Shown in pieces: positions 42,678 through 50,459 of a DNA stretch of 64,000 bases; position 1 is the first letter of the stretch; every line of letters begins with the position of its first letter. The position numbers and the translations under genes were made by a program. The notes below the pieces were generated by a model. It was not told the DNA's origin. It did no database searches and saw only the letters and a program-made list of their open reading frames with translations. The DNA comes from Hymenobacter polaris (GTDB taxonomy: Bacteria; Bacteroidota; Bacteroidia; Cytophagales; Hymenobacteraceae): positions 434,001-498,000 of the forward strand of contig NZ_JABBGH010000003.1 in the NCBI RefSeq assembly GCF_012927305.1. The letters run 5' to 3'.

Positions 42678-42995
42678 CTACTCACCCAGTAGCGGGCCGC
42701 CGTGCAAGAAGGCTTCGAGCTGGCGGGCGCGCGACGTTTCACGGCTAAGGGCGGCCTGGAGGCTCAGCAGGCGCTGGCGCATGAGCAGCACCAGGTCGAT
42801 GGCTTCGGGGGCCAGGCCCAGGCCGTGGTGCAGGCGCGCCAGGCGGGGCAGCAACTCATCGGGGTCTTCTATTTCTAGGGTATCGGGGGCGGGGGCGGGG
42901 CGCAGCAGGCCGAGTTCCACAAACTCGCGCAGTTCGGCGCGGCCCAGGCCGTAGCGGGTATCAACTTCCTGGTAGGTTAGCAGCAGCACTTGCAT
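42678..42995 (-). CDS. CbpM-like chaperone modulator
   Basis: This 105-residue protein has a MerR-like N-terminal part: LLTYQEVDTRYGLGRAELRE, then FVELGLLRP near residues 26-34, as in the CbpM family. A helical C-terminal half follows (ELLPRLARLHHGLGLAPEAI, LLMRQRLLSLQAAL). CbpM binds the J domain of CbpA and blocks its co-chaperone and DNA-binding activities. Its gene lies directly downstream of a CbpA/DnaJ-like gene on the same strand with 57 nt between them, as expected for the pair. Confidence 0.88.
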   Translation of the reverse strand: MQVLLLTYQEVDTRYGLGRAELREFVELGLLRPAPAPDTLEIEDPDELLPRLARLHHGLGLAPEAIDLVLLMRQRLLSLQAALSRETSRARQLEAFLHGGPLLGE

Positions 42996-43052
42996 AAGCT
43001 AGCGTAGGTAAAGGTTGGGGAGAAAAAGGGGGCTAGGGGAGAGACTGGACAC

Positions 43053-44006
43053 CTACTCCTCGGGGCGCAGCTGAGCCAGCTGATGCAGCAGGTCCTTTTC
43101 CTGGGTAGTTAAGTTACTAGGCAGCTGCACGTTGAGGCGCAGGTAAAGGTCGCCGTGCTTGTCGGCCTCGCGGTACACGGGGAAGCCTTTGCCGCGCAGG
43201 CGCACCCGGCTGCCGTTCACGGTTTCGGGCTTGATTTTGATTTTGACTGGTCCGCCTAGGGTGTCCACGGTTTGCTCGCCACCGAGCAGCATCCGGTACA
43301 GCGGCACCGGTACGTCCTGAGTCAGGTCATCGCCCGTGCGCACGTAGCGCGCATCGGGCAAGATGTGGAACGTGATGTAGAGCGAGCCGTTGGGGCCGCC
43401 GTTGCGGCCGGGCCCGCCCTGGTCGCGCAGCCGAATAGTCTGGCCGTCGGCAATGCCCGGCTGAATGGTGATGCGCAGGTTTTTACCGTTCACCGTAATC
43501 GTGCGGGGCCCGCCGTGGTAGGCTTCGTCCAAGCTCAGCTCCAGCTCGGCCTGGTAGTCGGAGCCCGCGCCGGGGCGGCTGGCTCGGCCGCCACCACCAC
43601 TCGCGCCCCCCATGCCGCCGAAGATGGAGCTAAAGAAATCGGAGAAGTCCTCGCCGCCTTCGCCCCCGAATGAGCCGCCAAAGCTGCCCCCGCCGCCGAA
43701 GGGGTTGCCCCCGCCCTGCGCGTATTGGCTCCAGTCGAAGCCGCCGGCCTGGCTGGCGCGGCCTCCGCCACCCTGCTGGTAGCGCGCGTAGTCGGCACCC
43801 AGCTGGTCGTACTTCTGGCGCTTCTCGGGGTCCGAAAGTACCTCGTTGGCCTCGTTGGCCTCCTTAAATTTCTGCTCAGCCGCCGCGTCGTTGGGGTTCA
43901 CGTCGGGGTGGTACTGGCGGGCCAGCTTGCGGTACGCCTTCTTAATCTGGTCGGTGGTAGCGTTTTTTTCGACGCCCAGAATTTTATAATAATCCTTGTA
44001 ATCCAT
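43053..44006 (-). CDS. cbpA: CbpA-type DnaJ co-chaperone (curved-DNA-binding)
   Basis: The 317-residue protein has a J domain at residues 1-70 ([20 protein letters not shown]) with the HPD motif in [15 protein letters not shown] Gly/Phe/Ser-rich linker runs from about 80 to 140. Two C-terminal substrate-binding domains end in [20 protein letters not shown]. No zinc-finger cysteines occur, so it is a class B J protein of the CbpA type rather than DnaJ. It would stimulate DnaK and may bind DNA. The ATG at 44006 ([11 protein letters not shown]) was chosen over one 10 codons upstream. The partner CbpM gene follows. Confidence 0.92.
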   Translation of the reverse strand: MDYKDYYKILGVEKNATTDQIKKAYRKLARQYHPDVNPNDAAAEQKFKEANEANEVLSDPEKRQKYDQLGADYARYQQGGGGRASQAGGFDWSQYAQGGGNPFGGGGSFGGSFGGEGGEDFSDFFSSIFGGMGGASGGGGRASRPGAGSDYQAELELSLDEAYHGGPRTITVNGKNLRITIQPGIADGQTIRLRDQGGPGRNGGPNGSLYITFHILPDARYVRTGDDLTQDVPVPLYRMLLGGEQTVDTLGGPVKIKIKPETVNGSRVRLRGKGFPVYREADKHGDLYLRLNVQLPSNLTTQEKDLLHQLAQLRPEE

Positions 44007-44064
44007 TAGGAATAATCTAAGAAAGCAAAATTGCAAAAAGCAGTTAAGCCAAGTGCCAAAGCCG

Positions 44065-44403
44065 CTACTTTTTCAGCGGGTCGTGTCCCCAGTTCATCAG
44101 CGAGTAGCGCCAGGGCGTGTGGCTTACGTCGCCGTGGGGCCGCTGGGCCAGGTGGCGGCTGATGTAGGAGTGCACCCGGTGCAGCTGGTGCTCGTCGTCG
44201 GGCGTGAGGTCGGCTTTTTTCTTGTGCAAAATGCGCACAATGTGCTCGCCCGACTGATGGCCGATGCTAGGGCCATCGCCCTCGTGCTGGCCCACCGACT
44301 TCGACTCGTCGGTTTTTAGCCATTTTTCCAGCTCGCTGGCCGTCATATTCACCTCCTTTTTAAAGGTGGCGTAAAGGTCTTTGTCGTCGGCAGTAGTGCT
44401 CAT
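44065..44403 (-). CDS. DUF3140-like small protein
   Basis: This 112-residue protein fits the DUF3140 family. It contains [20 protein letters not shown] near residues 13-32, [40 protein letters not shown] and [16 protein letters not shown], ending in [17 protein letters not shown]. It is a short, highly charged, helix-rich cytosolic protein of unknown function that may bind DNA. The ATG at 44403 was chosen because the family start lies there; the upstream extension to 44532 is not conserved-looking. It lies 58 nt upstream of cbpA on the same strand, so it may be the first gene of the cbpA-cbpM unit. Confidence 0.85.
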   Translation of the reverse strand: MSTTADDKDLYATFKKEVNMTASELEKWLKTDESKSVGQHEGDGPSIGHQSGEHIVRILHKKKADLTPDDEHQLHRVHSYISRHLAQRPHGDVSHTPWRYSLMNWGHDPLKK

Positions 44404-44654
44404 GGCAGGCAGGATTAGGGTGGATTTATTGAACGTAGCCCGCGGCGGCGGCGTTGGCCTGCGAAGATTGCGCGCTTGGTAGTAATATTGTATTCTAGCC
44501 GGAATGGCAAAGCTTAGCTGGCCGCTTGTCAAGGGCTGCTCACCGCTGGTCTAGGAGGGCTACGAAAGACCCGAATTAGTTAGGCACGATTTTTTAAAAC
44601 TAATGCGTTAAACCCTTACCCGATTACTATCCACTCATTCCATTTTTAGCTACC

Positions 44655-45266
44655 ATGAAATTATTAGCTCAAACTCTGCTGCTGGGCGGGGCCCTGCTAG
44701 CCGCCCGCGCTAGCTATGCCCAGACTACAGCCAGTACTACCACGCCGGCCGCTCCTGGCGCGGCGGCGCCCGCCACTACTGCGGCGGCGCCAGCGGCCAC
44801 GCCGGCTCGCCCCGGTATGCGCCCGCCCCTGGCCCCGCGCCGAGTGGTGGCCCCGCCCCGCCGCGGCGGGGTAGCGCCCGTGCGGGCCAAAACCAGCGGC
44901 GTAATGGCCAAGGATGGGGTGACCCTGACGGGCGGCCGCGTGTACTACACGGAGCTGGGCCTGACCGCGCCCATCACCGAGGACAAGAAGTTTATTAACG
45001 GCACCACCGTATCGCCTACCGGGCTCATTACCAGCGCTAGCGGCGCCACCACCCAACTGGGCGAGGGCGACTACGCCTCCCTATCGGGCCGCATCACCAC
45101 CAAGCGGGAGATGATAGAGGCCGACAGCGTGCGCAAGCTAGACGACTACGACCGCAAGCATCCCGGCAAGCGCAAGGAGCTGGAGAAAGCCCGCGAAAAA
45201 GCGGAAAAGGAAAAAGAGAAGGCCGATAAAGAAAAGGCCAAAATGGAAGCTAAGCGCAAGAAGTAA
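44655..45266 (+). CDS. Exported Ala/Pro-rich protein with DUF6799-like domain and charged helix
   Basis: The 203-residue protein has a signal peptide (MKLLAQTLLLGGALLAARAS). A Thr/Ala/Pro-rich linker (about 25-75) follows. A strand-rich section (about 85-155) contains VMAKDGVTLTGGRVYYTELG and ITEDKKFINGTTVSPTGLIT, which resembles DUF6799 repeats seen in Hymenobacter. The last 45 residues form a strongly charged Lys/Glu helix (EKAREKAEKEKEKADKEKAK), likely a coiled coil or single alpha-helix. No function can be named. It is divergent from the DUF3140 gene with a spacer of about 250 nt. Confidence 0.68.
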   Translation: MKLLAQTLLLGGALLAARASYAQTTASTTTPAAPGAAAPATTAAAPAATPARPGMRPPLAPRRVVAPPRRGGVAPVRAKTSGVMAKDGVTLTGGRVYYTELGLTAPITEDKKFINGTTVSPTGLITSASGATTQLGEGDYASLSGRITTKREMIEADSVRKLDDYDRKHPGKRKELEKAREKAEKEKEKADKEKAKMEAKRKK

Positions 45267-45284
45267 GCCCCCAGCCCTAGGCCC

Positions 45285-45494
45285 TTAGCTGCGGGCGAAG
45301 CCCACCGCGTACTCGACCAGAATGGCCCGGCCGGCGTCGTCGCTGGGCGCGGCCACTACCTCGTCGATGATAAACTGGATTTCGGGGTCGGCCCAGCCCT
45401 GCTGCTCGGCCGCCCGCACAAAGCCCGCCAGCGCTACGAAACGGCTACCATCGACGGGCACGGTCCAACTGCTGAGGCGCTTGCGAATATTCAT
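45285..45494 (-). CDS. Small protein, unknown
   Basis: This 69-residue protein has no signal or membrane segment. It reads RKRLSSWTVPVDGSRFVALA near the start and then a helix-rich part with DPEIQFIIDEVVAAPSDDAG, and could form a small helix bundle. I do not recognise a family. Evidence that it is real: it is the only open frame in this gap, it starts with ATG, its codon use fits the window, and a strong hairpin lies 20 nt upstream. It is convergent with the preceding gene, ending 18 nt after that gene's stop. Confidence 0.5.
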   Translation of the reverse strand: MNIRKRLSSWTVPVDGSRFVALAGFVRAAEQQGWADPEIQFIIDEVVAAPSDDAGRAILVEYAVGFARS

Positions 45495-45513
45495 ACTACG
45501 AAGATGGCACCAA

Positions 45514-45547
45514 GCGGCCCCCGCACCAAGCGGGGGCCGCCTTTTTT
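45514..45547 (+). terminator. GC hairpin with T-run, plus-strand orientation
   Basis: GCGGCCCCCGC pairs with GCGGGGGCCGC around a 5-nt loop, followed by CTTTTTT. Its shape is a textbook intrinsic terminator for the plus strand, but both flanking genes are on the minus strand, so it may serve read-through from 44655 or have another role. Confidence 0.5.
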
Positions 45548-45620
45548 GTGGGGCCAGGCCCTAGGGCCCGCCCCGCGCCAAAGGCCGCTTGCCCCGGCCG
45601 CCACCCCCTAGGACCGCGCG

Positions 45621-46037
45621 CTAGCGGCGGCCGGGGGCGGCCCGCACCACGCGCAAACGCACCGGTGCCACGCCCGCATCGAGCAGCCCGATTTTGGCGG
45701 CGGCGCGCTTCGACACGTCCACTATGCGGCCTTTTACGTGGGGGCCGCGGTCGTTCACCACCACCTTCACCGAGCGGCCGGTGCGCACGTTGGTCACCTT
45801 GATGCGGGTGCCGAAGGGCAGCGAATTGTGGGCTGCCGTGAGCCGGCCCGGCCGGTAGGGCACGCCGCTGGCCGTAGCCCGGCCCGCAAACTTATCGGCG
45901 TAGTACGAGCCCTGGCCGCTTTCGGTGAAGGCCGGGCGGCTGGTGCCGCAGGCCGCCAGCAGCAGGCTGGCCGCCGCGCCGGCCGCCAGGCGGCACCAAC
46001 GCGCCGCCGGCCAAGGTGGCCAAAATTTCGTATTCAT
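45621..46037 (-). CDS. RlpA-like septal-ring/lytic-transglycosylase-type lipoprotein
   Basis: This 138-residue protein has a signal (about 8-30) with the lipobox LLAAC. A double-psi beta-barrel typical of RlpA follows: GQGSYYADKFAGRATASGVP near 42-61, TAAHNSLPFGTRIKVTNVRT near 67-86, KVVVNDRGPHVKGRIVDVSK near 90-109. The catalytic Asp of RlpA-like barrels lies in VVNDRGP. RlpA proteins sit at the division septum and some cut naked peptidoglycan glycan strands. No SPOR domain is present. The start at 46037 was chosen over one 5 codons upstream to match the signal peptide. Confidence 0.88.
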   Translation of the reverse strand: MNTKFWPPWPAARWCRLAAGAAASLLLAACGTSRPAFTESGQGSYYADKFAGRATASGVPYRPGRLTAAHNSLPFGTRIKVTNVRTGRSVKVVVNDRGPHVKGRIVDVSKRAAAKIGLLDAGVAPVRLRVVRAAPGRR

Positions 46038-46117
46038 AGGCGTTGCTGGCATCCTTTTTGAAAAAAAACTTGCGGCTGACGACTTGCTACTTCCTCGCTT
46101 TTTTCACCTGTTAATCC

Positions 46118-46342
46118 ATGAAAAACTATCTTTCCCTCGTGGCCGCGCTGGTCTTGTGCGGCGCTACCGTCGGCGCCCACGCCGCCCCAACTCAAACCCT
46201 ACCCGACGTCGAGAAAGTCAAAGTAGGTAATGCCAAACTCAAGAACCTGGAGAAACGCGATGGCAAGCTGAAAGACGGCAAGCTGAAAACTCCGTTTGGC
46301 AAAGCCAAGGTGAAAAATGGTAAAGTAAGGCTCAAGCTCTAG
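46118..46342 (+). CDS. Small exported Lys-rich protein
   Basis: The 74-residue protein has a signal peptide (MKNYLSLVAALVLCGATVGA with cleavage after AHA). The mature part of about 50 residues is very basic, with repeated GK and KxK units, for example AKLKNLEKRDGKLKDGKLKT and AKVKNGKVRLKL. There are no Cys residues. I do not recognise a family. The repeats and charge could suit binding to DNA, peptidoglycan or an acidic surface polymer, but this is a guess. It starts 80 nt from the divergent RlpA-like gene. Confidence 0.62.
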   Translation: MKNYLSLVAALVLCGATVGAHAAPTQTLPDVEKVKVGNAKLKNLEKRDGKLKDGKLKTPFGKAKVKNGKVRLKL

Positions 46343-46417
46343 CTGGCGCGGCGCCGGGCCCTAGGGCTACCGGCGCCCCCTAGGCCGCCCCTCGTGGCGC
46401 AAACCCCGGCCGGGCTG

Positions 46418-47287
46418 CTAGTGGCGGCTGGGCTGGGGTTCTTTTTGGGCCAGGGGCGCGGGCAGGCGCAGCTCCAGCAGCTCGTCGTAGCTGCCCTGAA
46501 ACACGTTGAAATCGACCGTGCCGCGAATGCCGGGCACGTAGGCCTCGTCGGAATGCTGCCAGATAATCCAGCGCTCGGCGGGCAGCGTGGGCTGCGCCAC
46601 CTCGTAGTGGGCCAGCCACAGCGGGTACTCGTCGAAGTGCCCGGCTAGGTAGCGGCGGTAAAAAGCGTAGTTGGTGTAGAGGATGGGGCTGACGCCGTAG
46701 TGCGCCCGCACGGCCTGCAGCCACTGCTGCACCTGGCGGCGCAGCGCGGCCACGTCATGAAAGCGGGGCGCCTCCACGTCGAGCACCGGCGGCAGGTCGC
46801 CGGGCCGCAGCGGCACGGTTTTGATGAACAGCGCCGCCTGCTGCGCGCCGTCGCGGTTGGGCTGGAAGTAATGGTAGGCCCCGCAGAGCACGCCGGCGGC
46901 GCGGGCCTCGCGCCAGTTGCGGGCAAAGCGGGCGTCGCGCAGGCTGCCCCCCTCGCTGGCTTTGATGAAGGCAAACCGCACCTGCTGGCGCGCCACCTGC
47001 GGCCAGTCGATGCGCCCCTGGTAGGCCGAAACGTCGATGCCGTGCACCGAGTAGCCGGCCAGCAGCGGCGTGCTTTCGCGGCCCGTGAGGTAGCGCCAGG
47101 TGAGCGTGGCCCAGGTGCGCCGGGCGTAGCGGTTGAGCTGGCGCTGGTGGCGCAGGTAGTAGGCGCCGCCGCCCAGCAGCCCTAGCAGCAGGGCCGCCAG
47201 CACCCACTGCCGCCAGGGCCGGCGCGGGGCCGGCGGGCGGGCCGGGGCCCCGCGCAAAGCAGGAGTAGAAACGGGTAGCTCGGGCAT
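46418..47287 (-). CDS. GH25 family lysozyme (peptidoglycan hydrolase)
   Basis: This 289-residue protein begins with a Pro/Arg-rich cytoplasmic part and one membrane anchor (VLAALLLGLLGGGAYYL, about 29-45). The GH25 muramidase domain occupies about 80-275, with YSVHGIDVSAYQGRIDWPQV, VRFAFIKASEGGSLRD, CGAYHYFQPNRDGAQQA, LPPVLDVEAPRFHD and WIIWQHSDEAYVPG. The catalytic Asp and Glu (DVE in LPPVLDVEAP) are present. GH25 enzymes cut the MurNAc-GlcNAc bond of peptidoglycan. The ATG at 47287 was chosen over an upstream one at 47491 because the anchor follows it closely. Confidence 0.92.
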   Translation of the reverse strand: MPELPVSTPALRGAPARPPAPRRPWRQWVLAALLLGLLGGGAYYLRHQRQLNRYARRTWATLTWRYLTGRESTPLLAGYSVHGIDVSAYQGRIDWPQVARQQVRFAFIKASEGGSLRDARFARNWREARAAGVLCGAYHYFQPNRDGAQQAALFIKTVPLRPGDLPPVLDVEAPRFHDVAALRRQVQQWLQAVRAHYGVSPILYTNYAFYRRYLAGHFDEYPLWLAHYEVAQPTLPAERWIIWQHSDEAYVPGIRGTVDFNVFQGSYDELLELRLPAPLAQKEPQPSRH

Positions 47288-47392
47288 ACAACCAGCGGGG
47301 CGAGTGGTCAAAAGTAACGCCCGCCGCGCCCGCCGCCGTATGCGGGGCCGGCCGTAGCTTGCGCCTTTCTTGCCTAGCCCCCTCGCTGCCCC

Positions 47393-47662
47393 ATGCCCCC
47401 GCCCGCCGACGCCCGCGATGCCAGCGGCTACCTCATCCGCGAGCTGCACGGCGTCACGCTGGCCGCGCTGCTCGAGTACCTGGTGGCGCACTACGGCTTC
47501 GAGGAGCTGGATAAGCGTCTGCGCCTCAACTGCTTCGCCGTCAACCCCAGCCTCAAGTCGAGCCTCACTTTTTTGCGCCGCACGCCCTGGGCCCGCGCCA
47601 AGGTGGAGGAGCTGTACATTGCCCTGCGCACGGCCGAGGTGTTGGGCCGGCGGCTGCCCTAG
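47393..47662 (+). CDS. VF530-type small DNA-binding protein (DUF2132)
   Basis: This 89-residue protein matches the VF530/DUF2132 family across its length. The start is LIRELHGVTLAALLEYLVAH, then YGFEELDKRLRLNCF near 36-50 and the family end SLKSSLTFLRRTPWARAKVE at about 55-74, followed by LYIALRTAEVL. The solved family member forms a small helical bundle and was proposed to bind DNA; its cellular job is not known. It is transcribed divergently from the GH25 gene with a spacer of about 100 nt. The TAG stop falls in a CCCTAGGG site. Confidence 0.9.
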   Translation: MPPPADARDASGYLIRELHGVTLAALLEYLVAHYGFEELDKRLRLNCFAVNPSLKSSLTFLRRTPWARAKVEELYIALRTAEVLGRRLP

Positions 47663-47741
47663 GGCCTTTGGGGGGCGCCAAGGGCCCTAGGGCGCTGCCC
47701 GCGCCGTCATTCCTATTTGCCCCAGTAGTCTCTCTAATAGT

Positions 47742-48068
47742 ATGGCTGACGTTCGCCCCCGCTCTGGCCCCCTGGCTCTGCTGCTCGGCTTCGGCTGCTT
47801 CGTCGCGTTCGAGGGGCTGGCGTATGAGCTGCTGCGCTGGCTGACGTCGGGCCTGGGCGAGGCCAACCAGATGCAGCCCGAGAATACCATCGTGAGCAAC
47901 TGGGTGAAAACCATTGCCTTTCTGCTGCTGCACCTGGCCCTGGTGCTCACGGCTACGCTGCTGCTTAACAACCGCCTGCCGCGCCGCTACCGCGGGCAGG
48001 TGATGGGCTGGTTTTACCTGAGCTTGCTGGTGGGCTTTGGGCTGCTTATCCCTCTTTTCTACAGCTAA
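47742..48068 (+). CDS. Small three-helix membrane protein
   Basis: The 108-residue protein has three hydrophobic segments: about 10-30 (GPLALLLGFGCFVAFEGLAY), 53-75 (TIAFLLLHLALVLTATLLLN) and 86-106 (VMGWFYLSLLVGFGLLIPLF). Basic residues cluster between segments two and three (NRLPRRYRG). I do not recognise a family. It lies 79 nt after the VF530 gene and ends before a stem-loop, so it could be the second gene of a two-gene unit. Codon use is like its neighbours. Confidence 0.65.
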   Translation: MADVRPRSGPLALLLGFGCFVAFEGLAYELLRWLTSGLGEANQMQPENTIVSNWVKTIAFLLLHLALVLTATLLLNNRLPRRYRGQVMGWFYLSLLVGFGLLIPLFYS

Positions 48069-48093
48069 GGCCCTAGGGGACCGGGCATAACAA

Positions 48094-48117
48094 AGCCACT
48101 GCTGGGGGGCAGTGGCT
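48094..48117. terminator. Stem-loop between convergent genes
   Basis: AGCCACTGC pairs with GCAGTGGCT around a GGGG-containing loop, 25 nt after the membrane-protein stop. There is no T-run, so it is a moderate terminator candidate. Confidence 0.5.
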
Positions 48118-48142
48118 CTCAAGAGGGTGAAGAACAGGTTTC

Positions 48143-48200
48143 GGGCCGGTCGGTCCCGGCGTTATGAACAGCGTAGGCAGTGGCCGGTCGGTCCCGGCCG
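48143..48200. repeat. Direct repeat of a GC-rich 17-mer
   Basis: GGCCGGTCGGTCCCGGC occurs twice, at 48144 and 48182, 38 nt apart, in the spacer beyond the Hsp20 stop. Each unit is itself nearly self-complementary (GGCCGG, CCGGCC). Confidence 0.6.
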
Positions 48201-48219
48201 TATCGAAGGGCCGGGCAAC

Positions 48220-48612
48220 TTAGTTGCTGCCCGGTTGAATGTCGATTTCGCGCGGCTGGCTGGCGGCGGGGTCCTTGAAGGGAATAGCCACGCGCAGCTC
48301 ACCGGCCTCGTGCGTGGCGTTAATGGCCAGCAGGTCGAGGTTTTGGGGCAGCTTCAGGGTTTGCACGAACAGCGGGGCGGCCAGCTGGTCGTCGGGCTGG
48401 TGGCGAAACTCGCCGTACACCGTCAGCTGGTTGTCTTTCAGCACCACGTGGAAGCTCTCGGCCGCCACGCCCGGCATCGACACGTGCAGCACTACGCCCT
48501 TGGGGCGCTGGTTGATGCGCAGCTGGGGCTGCGCCACCCCACCACCGATGGTATTCAACAGGTCAAGCTGAGGGGCGATATTGCGGATAAACTCGCGGCT
48601 GATAAGTTTCAT
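48220..48612 (-). CDS. Hsp20/alpha-crystallin small heat-shock protein
   Basis: This 130-residue protein shows the alpha-crystallin domain between about residues 30 and 125: KGVVLHVSMPGVAAESFHVV, LKDNQLTVYGEFRHQ and the family motif ELRVAIPFKDPAASQ (usual form GxLxIxxP). Small heat-shock proteins hold unfolded proteins for the DnaK system. A short N-terminal arm (about 1-30) fits the family. It lies alone and is convergent with a small membrane-protein gene. Together with cbpA/cbpM nearby it forms a protein-quality neighbourhood. Confidence 0.92.
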   Translation of the reverse strand: MKLISREFIRNIAPQLDLLNTIGGGVAQPQLRINQRPKGVVLHVSMPGVAAESFHVVLKDNQLTVYGEFRHQPDDQLAAPLFVQTLKLPQNLDLLAINATHEAGELRVAIPFKDPAASQPREIDIQPGSN

Positions 48613-48928
48613 AACACAGAGCCGTTATAGTGGCTTCGCTAACGTATTTCCAACTACCGTACCAATCTGGTTAGCCAAGCCGGGAGGCTGGAAATCAGCT
48701 AAATTGGCAGTTGGAGCGACTTTTTGAGCGCGTTTTTTTGCCAACCTGGCGGACTACCCGCCATAGTGGCCGGTGCGCCAGGGCGGGGCTGCTGGCTGCT
48801 GCGCCGTCCTAGGGGCCGCCGCCTGCCCCAGGGGGTGGTGCAACCAAGCTGGGGCGGCGCTTGTCTGTGTGCTACTACCCCCTCCGAAAGCCCGACCTTT
48901 GCGCCCCCTCCCAGCCTAGTACCTGCCT
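48613..48928. other. Hsp20-sigma factor divergent spacer
   Basis: This 316-nt spacer separates divergent hsp20 and ECF sigma genes. A GACCTTTG at 48894 is one mismatch from the -7 box and lies 28 nt before the sigma ATG. The rest holds GC-rich stretches and one CCTAGG site; I see no ORF or hairpin of note. Confidence 0.5.
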
Positions 48929-49507
48929 ATGGAAGCTGCCGCTTATATCGACATCAACGCGCCGCTGGTAGAGCGCTGCCGCCTCAACGACCGCCTGGCC
49001 CAGGCCGAGCTGTACCGGCGCTATTCCAAGGCCATGTTCAACGCCGCCCTGCGCATTACGGGCGACTACGCCGAGGCCGAAGACGTGCTGCAAGAGTCGT
49101 TTCTGAGCGCGTTTCGCGAGCTGAGCGGCTACAAAGGCGACTCGTCATTCGGGGCCTGGCTCAAGCGCATCGTCGTCAACAAGAGCATCAACTGCCTGCG
49201 GCAGCGGCGCCTGCAACTGGTGCCGCTCGAGGATTTTCACCACGACGCGGCCCCCGCCGCCGAGGCCGTAACGCCCCACGCCCGCGAGGAAGCCGAGGAG
49301 CAGCAGTACCGCGCCGACGTGCTGCGGCGCTGCATTCAGGAGCTGCCCGACGGCTACCGCGTGGTGCTGACGCTGTACCTGCTCGAAGGCTACGACCACC
49401 TCGAAATAGCTGGTATCCTGGGTATTACCGAATCTACTTCCAAGTCGCAGTACAGCCGGGCGCGGCAGCGGCTGCGCGAGCTGGCCGCCGAGCGTGGCCT
49501 CAGCTAG
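48929..49507 (+). CDS. ECF-type RNA polymerase sigma factor
   Basis: The 192-residue protein has sigma region 2 (about 20-90), with ELYRRYSKAMFNAALRITGD, YAEAEDVLQESFLSAFRELS and AWLKRIVVNKSINCLRQRRL. Region 4 lies at about 125-185, with IQELPDGYRVVLTLYLLEGY and GITESTSKSQYSRARQRLRE. Regions 1 and 3 are missing, as in ECF factors. These direct RNA polymerase to stress or surface-related promoters. The two following genes on the same strand are probably its regulator and target: a one-helix membrane protein and an exported adhesin-like protein. Confidence 0.93.
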   Translation: MEAAAYIDINAPLVERCRLNDRLAQAELYRRYSKAMFNAALRITGDYAEAEDVLQESFLSAFRELSGYKGDSSFGAWLKRIVVNKSINCLRQRRLQLVPLEDFHHDAAPAAEAVTPHAREEAEEQQYRADVLRRCIQELPDGYRVVLTLYLLEGYDHLEIAGILGITESTSKSQYSRARQRLRELAAERGLS

Positions 49508-49634
49508 CCCTAGGGCCTGCCGTCTACGTAAGCTCATCACTTCCTCTCTCCTTTCCGATACTGCATTTTACCGCCGCCCGGCGCTGGCCCGGCCCGTTAG
49601 CTAACCCCGAACAGCGCTGCGCGGCTTATTTATT

Positions 49635-50459
49635 ATGGAACCTATTAAGCCTTATTCACTAGAAGACTTTGCGGAGCGGCACCGCGCCGACTTCGACCTG
49701 CACGAGCCCCGGCCCGAGCTGTGGGACGTGCTGCTGAGCCGCCTGGATGCCGACCAGCAGCCCAGCCCGGCCAGCCAGCCCCGCCTAAGCGTGCTGGCTA
49801 CCGATGCGCCTAGCCCGGTTCCGGCCGCCGCTCAGCTAGCGCCGCCGGCCTTGCCCCAGCTGGCCCTGCGCACCCAGCGCCGCCGCTGGCAGTACGCTGG
49901 CCTAGCCCTGGCGCTGGCCGCGCTGGTAGTGGCGGCCGGCCTGGGCGAGCTGTGGAAAACCCAGCACCCGCCCTTAATAATGGCGCGCGCCGCGCGCCTA
50001 AAGGCCGCCGACTCGCGCCGCGACGCTGCCGACGCAGCCCTTTACCTGGGGGCCGACGCCAGCGTGATGGCGGCCAGCCAGGGCGGCTCAAACGGCAACG
50101 CCCGCCTCGATACGGCCGTGCACGGCATGGAGCGCTACTACGCCGCCCAGCTGCAAGACCGCCAGGACCAGCTGCGCCAGCTGGCGCCCGACACGGAAGC
50201 CGAGTGGGTACCCGCGCTGGTGAGCCTCGACTCGAGCTACCAGCAGCTGAAGCGCGACCTGCCCAGCCACCCCCAGCCCGAAGTAGTGCTCACGGCCATG
50301 AACCGCAACCTGCAATTCCGCCTCGACATCTTGGACCGGCAGCTGGAGCTGCGCGGCGCCGACCAGTTGGCCCAGAACCCCAGCACCCTAGGGGGCGACT
50401 ACACGCTGGCCGACAGCCGCAGCGTGGCCGACAACGTGGGGCACCACCATGCGCGCTAG
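49635..50459 (+). CDS. One-helix membrane protein, probable anti-sigma-like
   Basis: This 274-residue protein has a short acidic N-terminal cytoplasmic part (KPYSLEDFAERHRADFDLHE), a Pro/Ala-rich stretch and a single membrane helix (about 79-97, YAGLALALAALVVAAGLGEL). A helical outer domain has MERYYAAQLQDRQDQLRQLA and YQQLKRDLPSHPQPEVVLTA. A cytoplasmic segment plus one helix right after an ECF sigma gene suggests an anti-sigma factor, although no standard zinc-binding anti-sigma motif (HxxxCxxC) is seen. The last 11 nt overlap the start of the next gene, so translation may be coupled. Confidence 0.7.
   Translation: MEPIKPYSLEDFAERHRADFDLHEPRPELWDVLLSRLDADQQPSPASQPRLSVLATDAPSPVPAAAQLAPPALPQLALRTQRRRWQYAGLALALAALVVAAGLGELWKTQHPPLIMARAARLKAADSRRDAADAALYLGADASVMAASQGGSNGNARLDTAVHGMERYYAAQLQDRQDQLRQLAPDTEAEWVPALVSLDSSYQQLKRDLPSHPQPEVVLTAMNRNLQFRLDILDRQLELRGADQLAQNPSTLGGDYTLADSRSVADNVGHHHAR

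Noticed and set aside
45514-45547. Hairpin as the terminator of the RlpA-like gene
   Set aside because: The T-run is on the plus-strand side while the RlpA-like gene runs on the minus strand and lies upstream in that direction, so orientation does not fit.
48724-49662. Plus-strand open frame of 312 codons over the sigma factor gene
   Set aside because: It is Arg/Ala/Pro-rich and out of frame with clear sigma regions 2 and 4.
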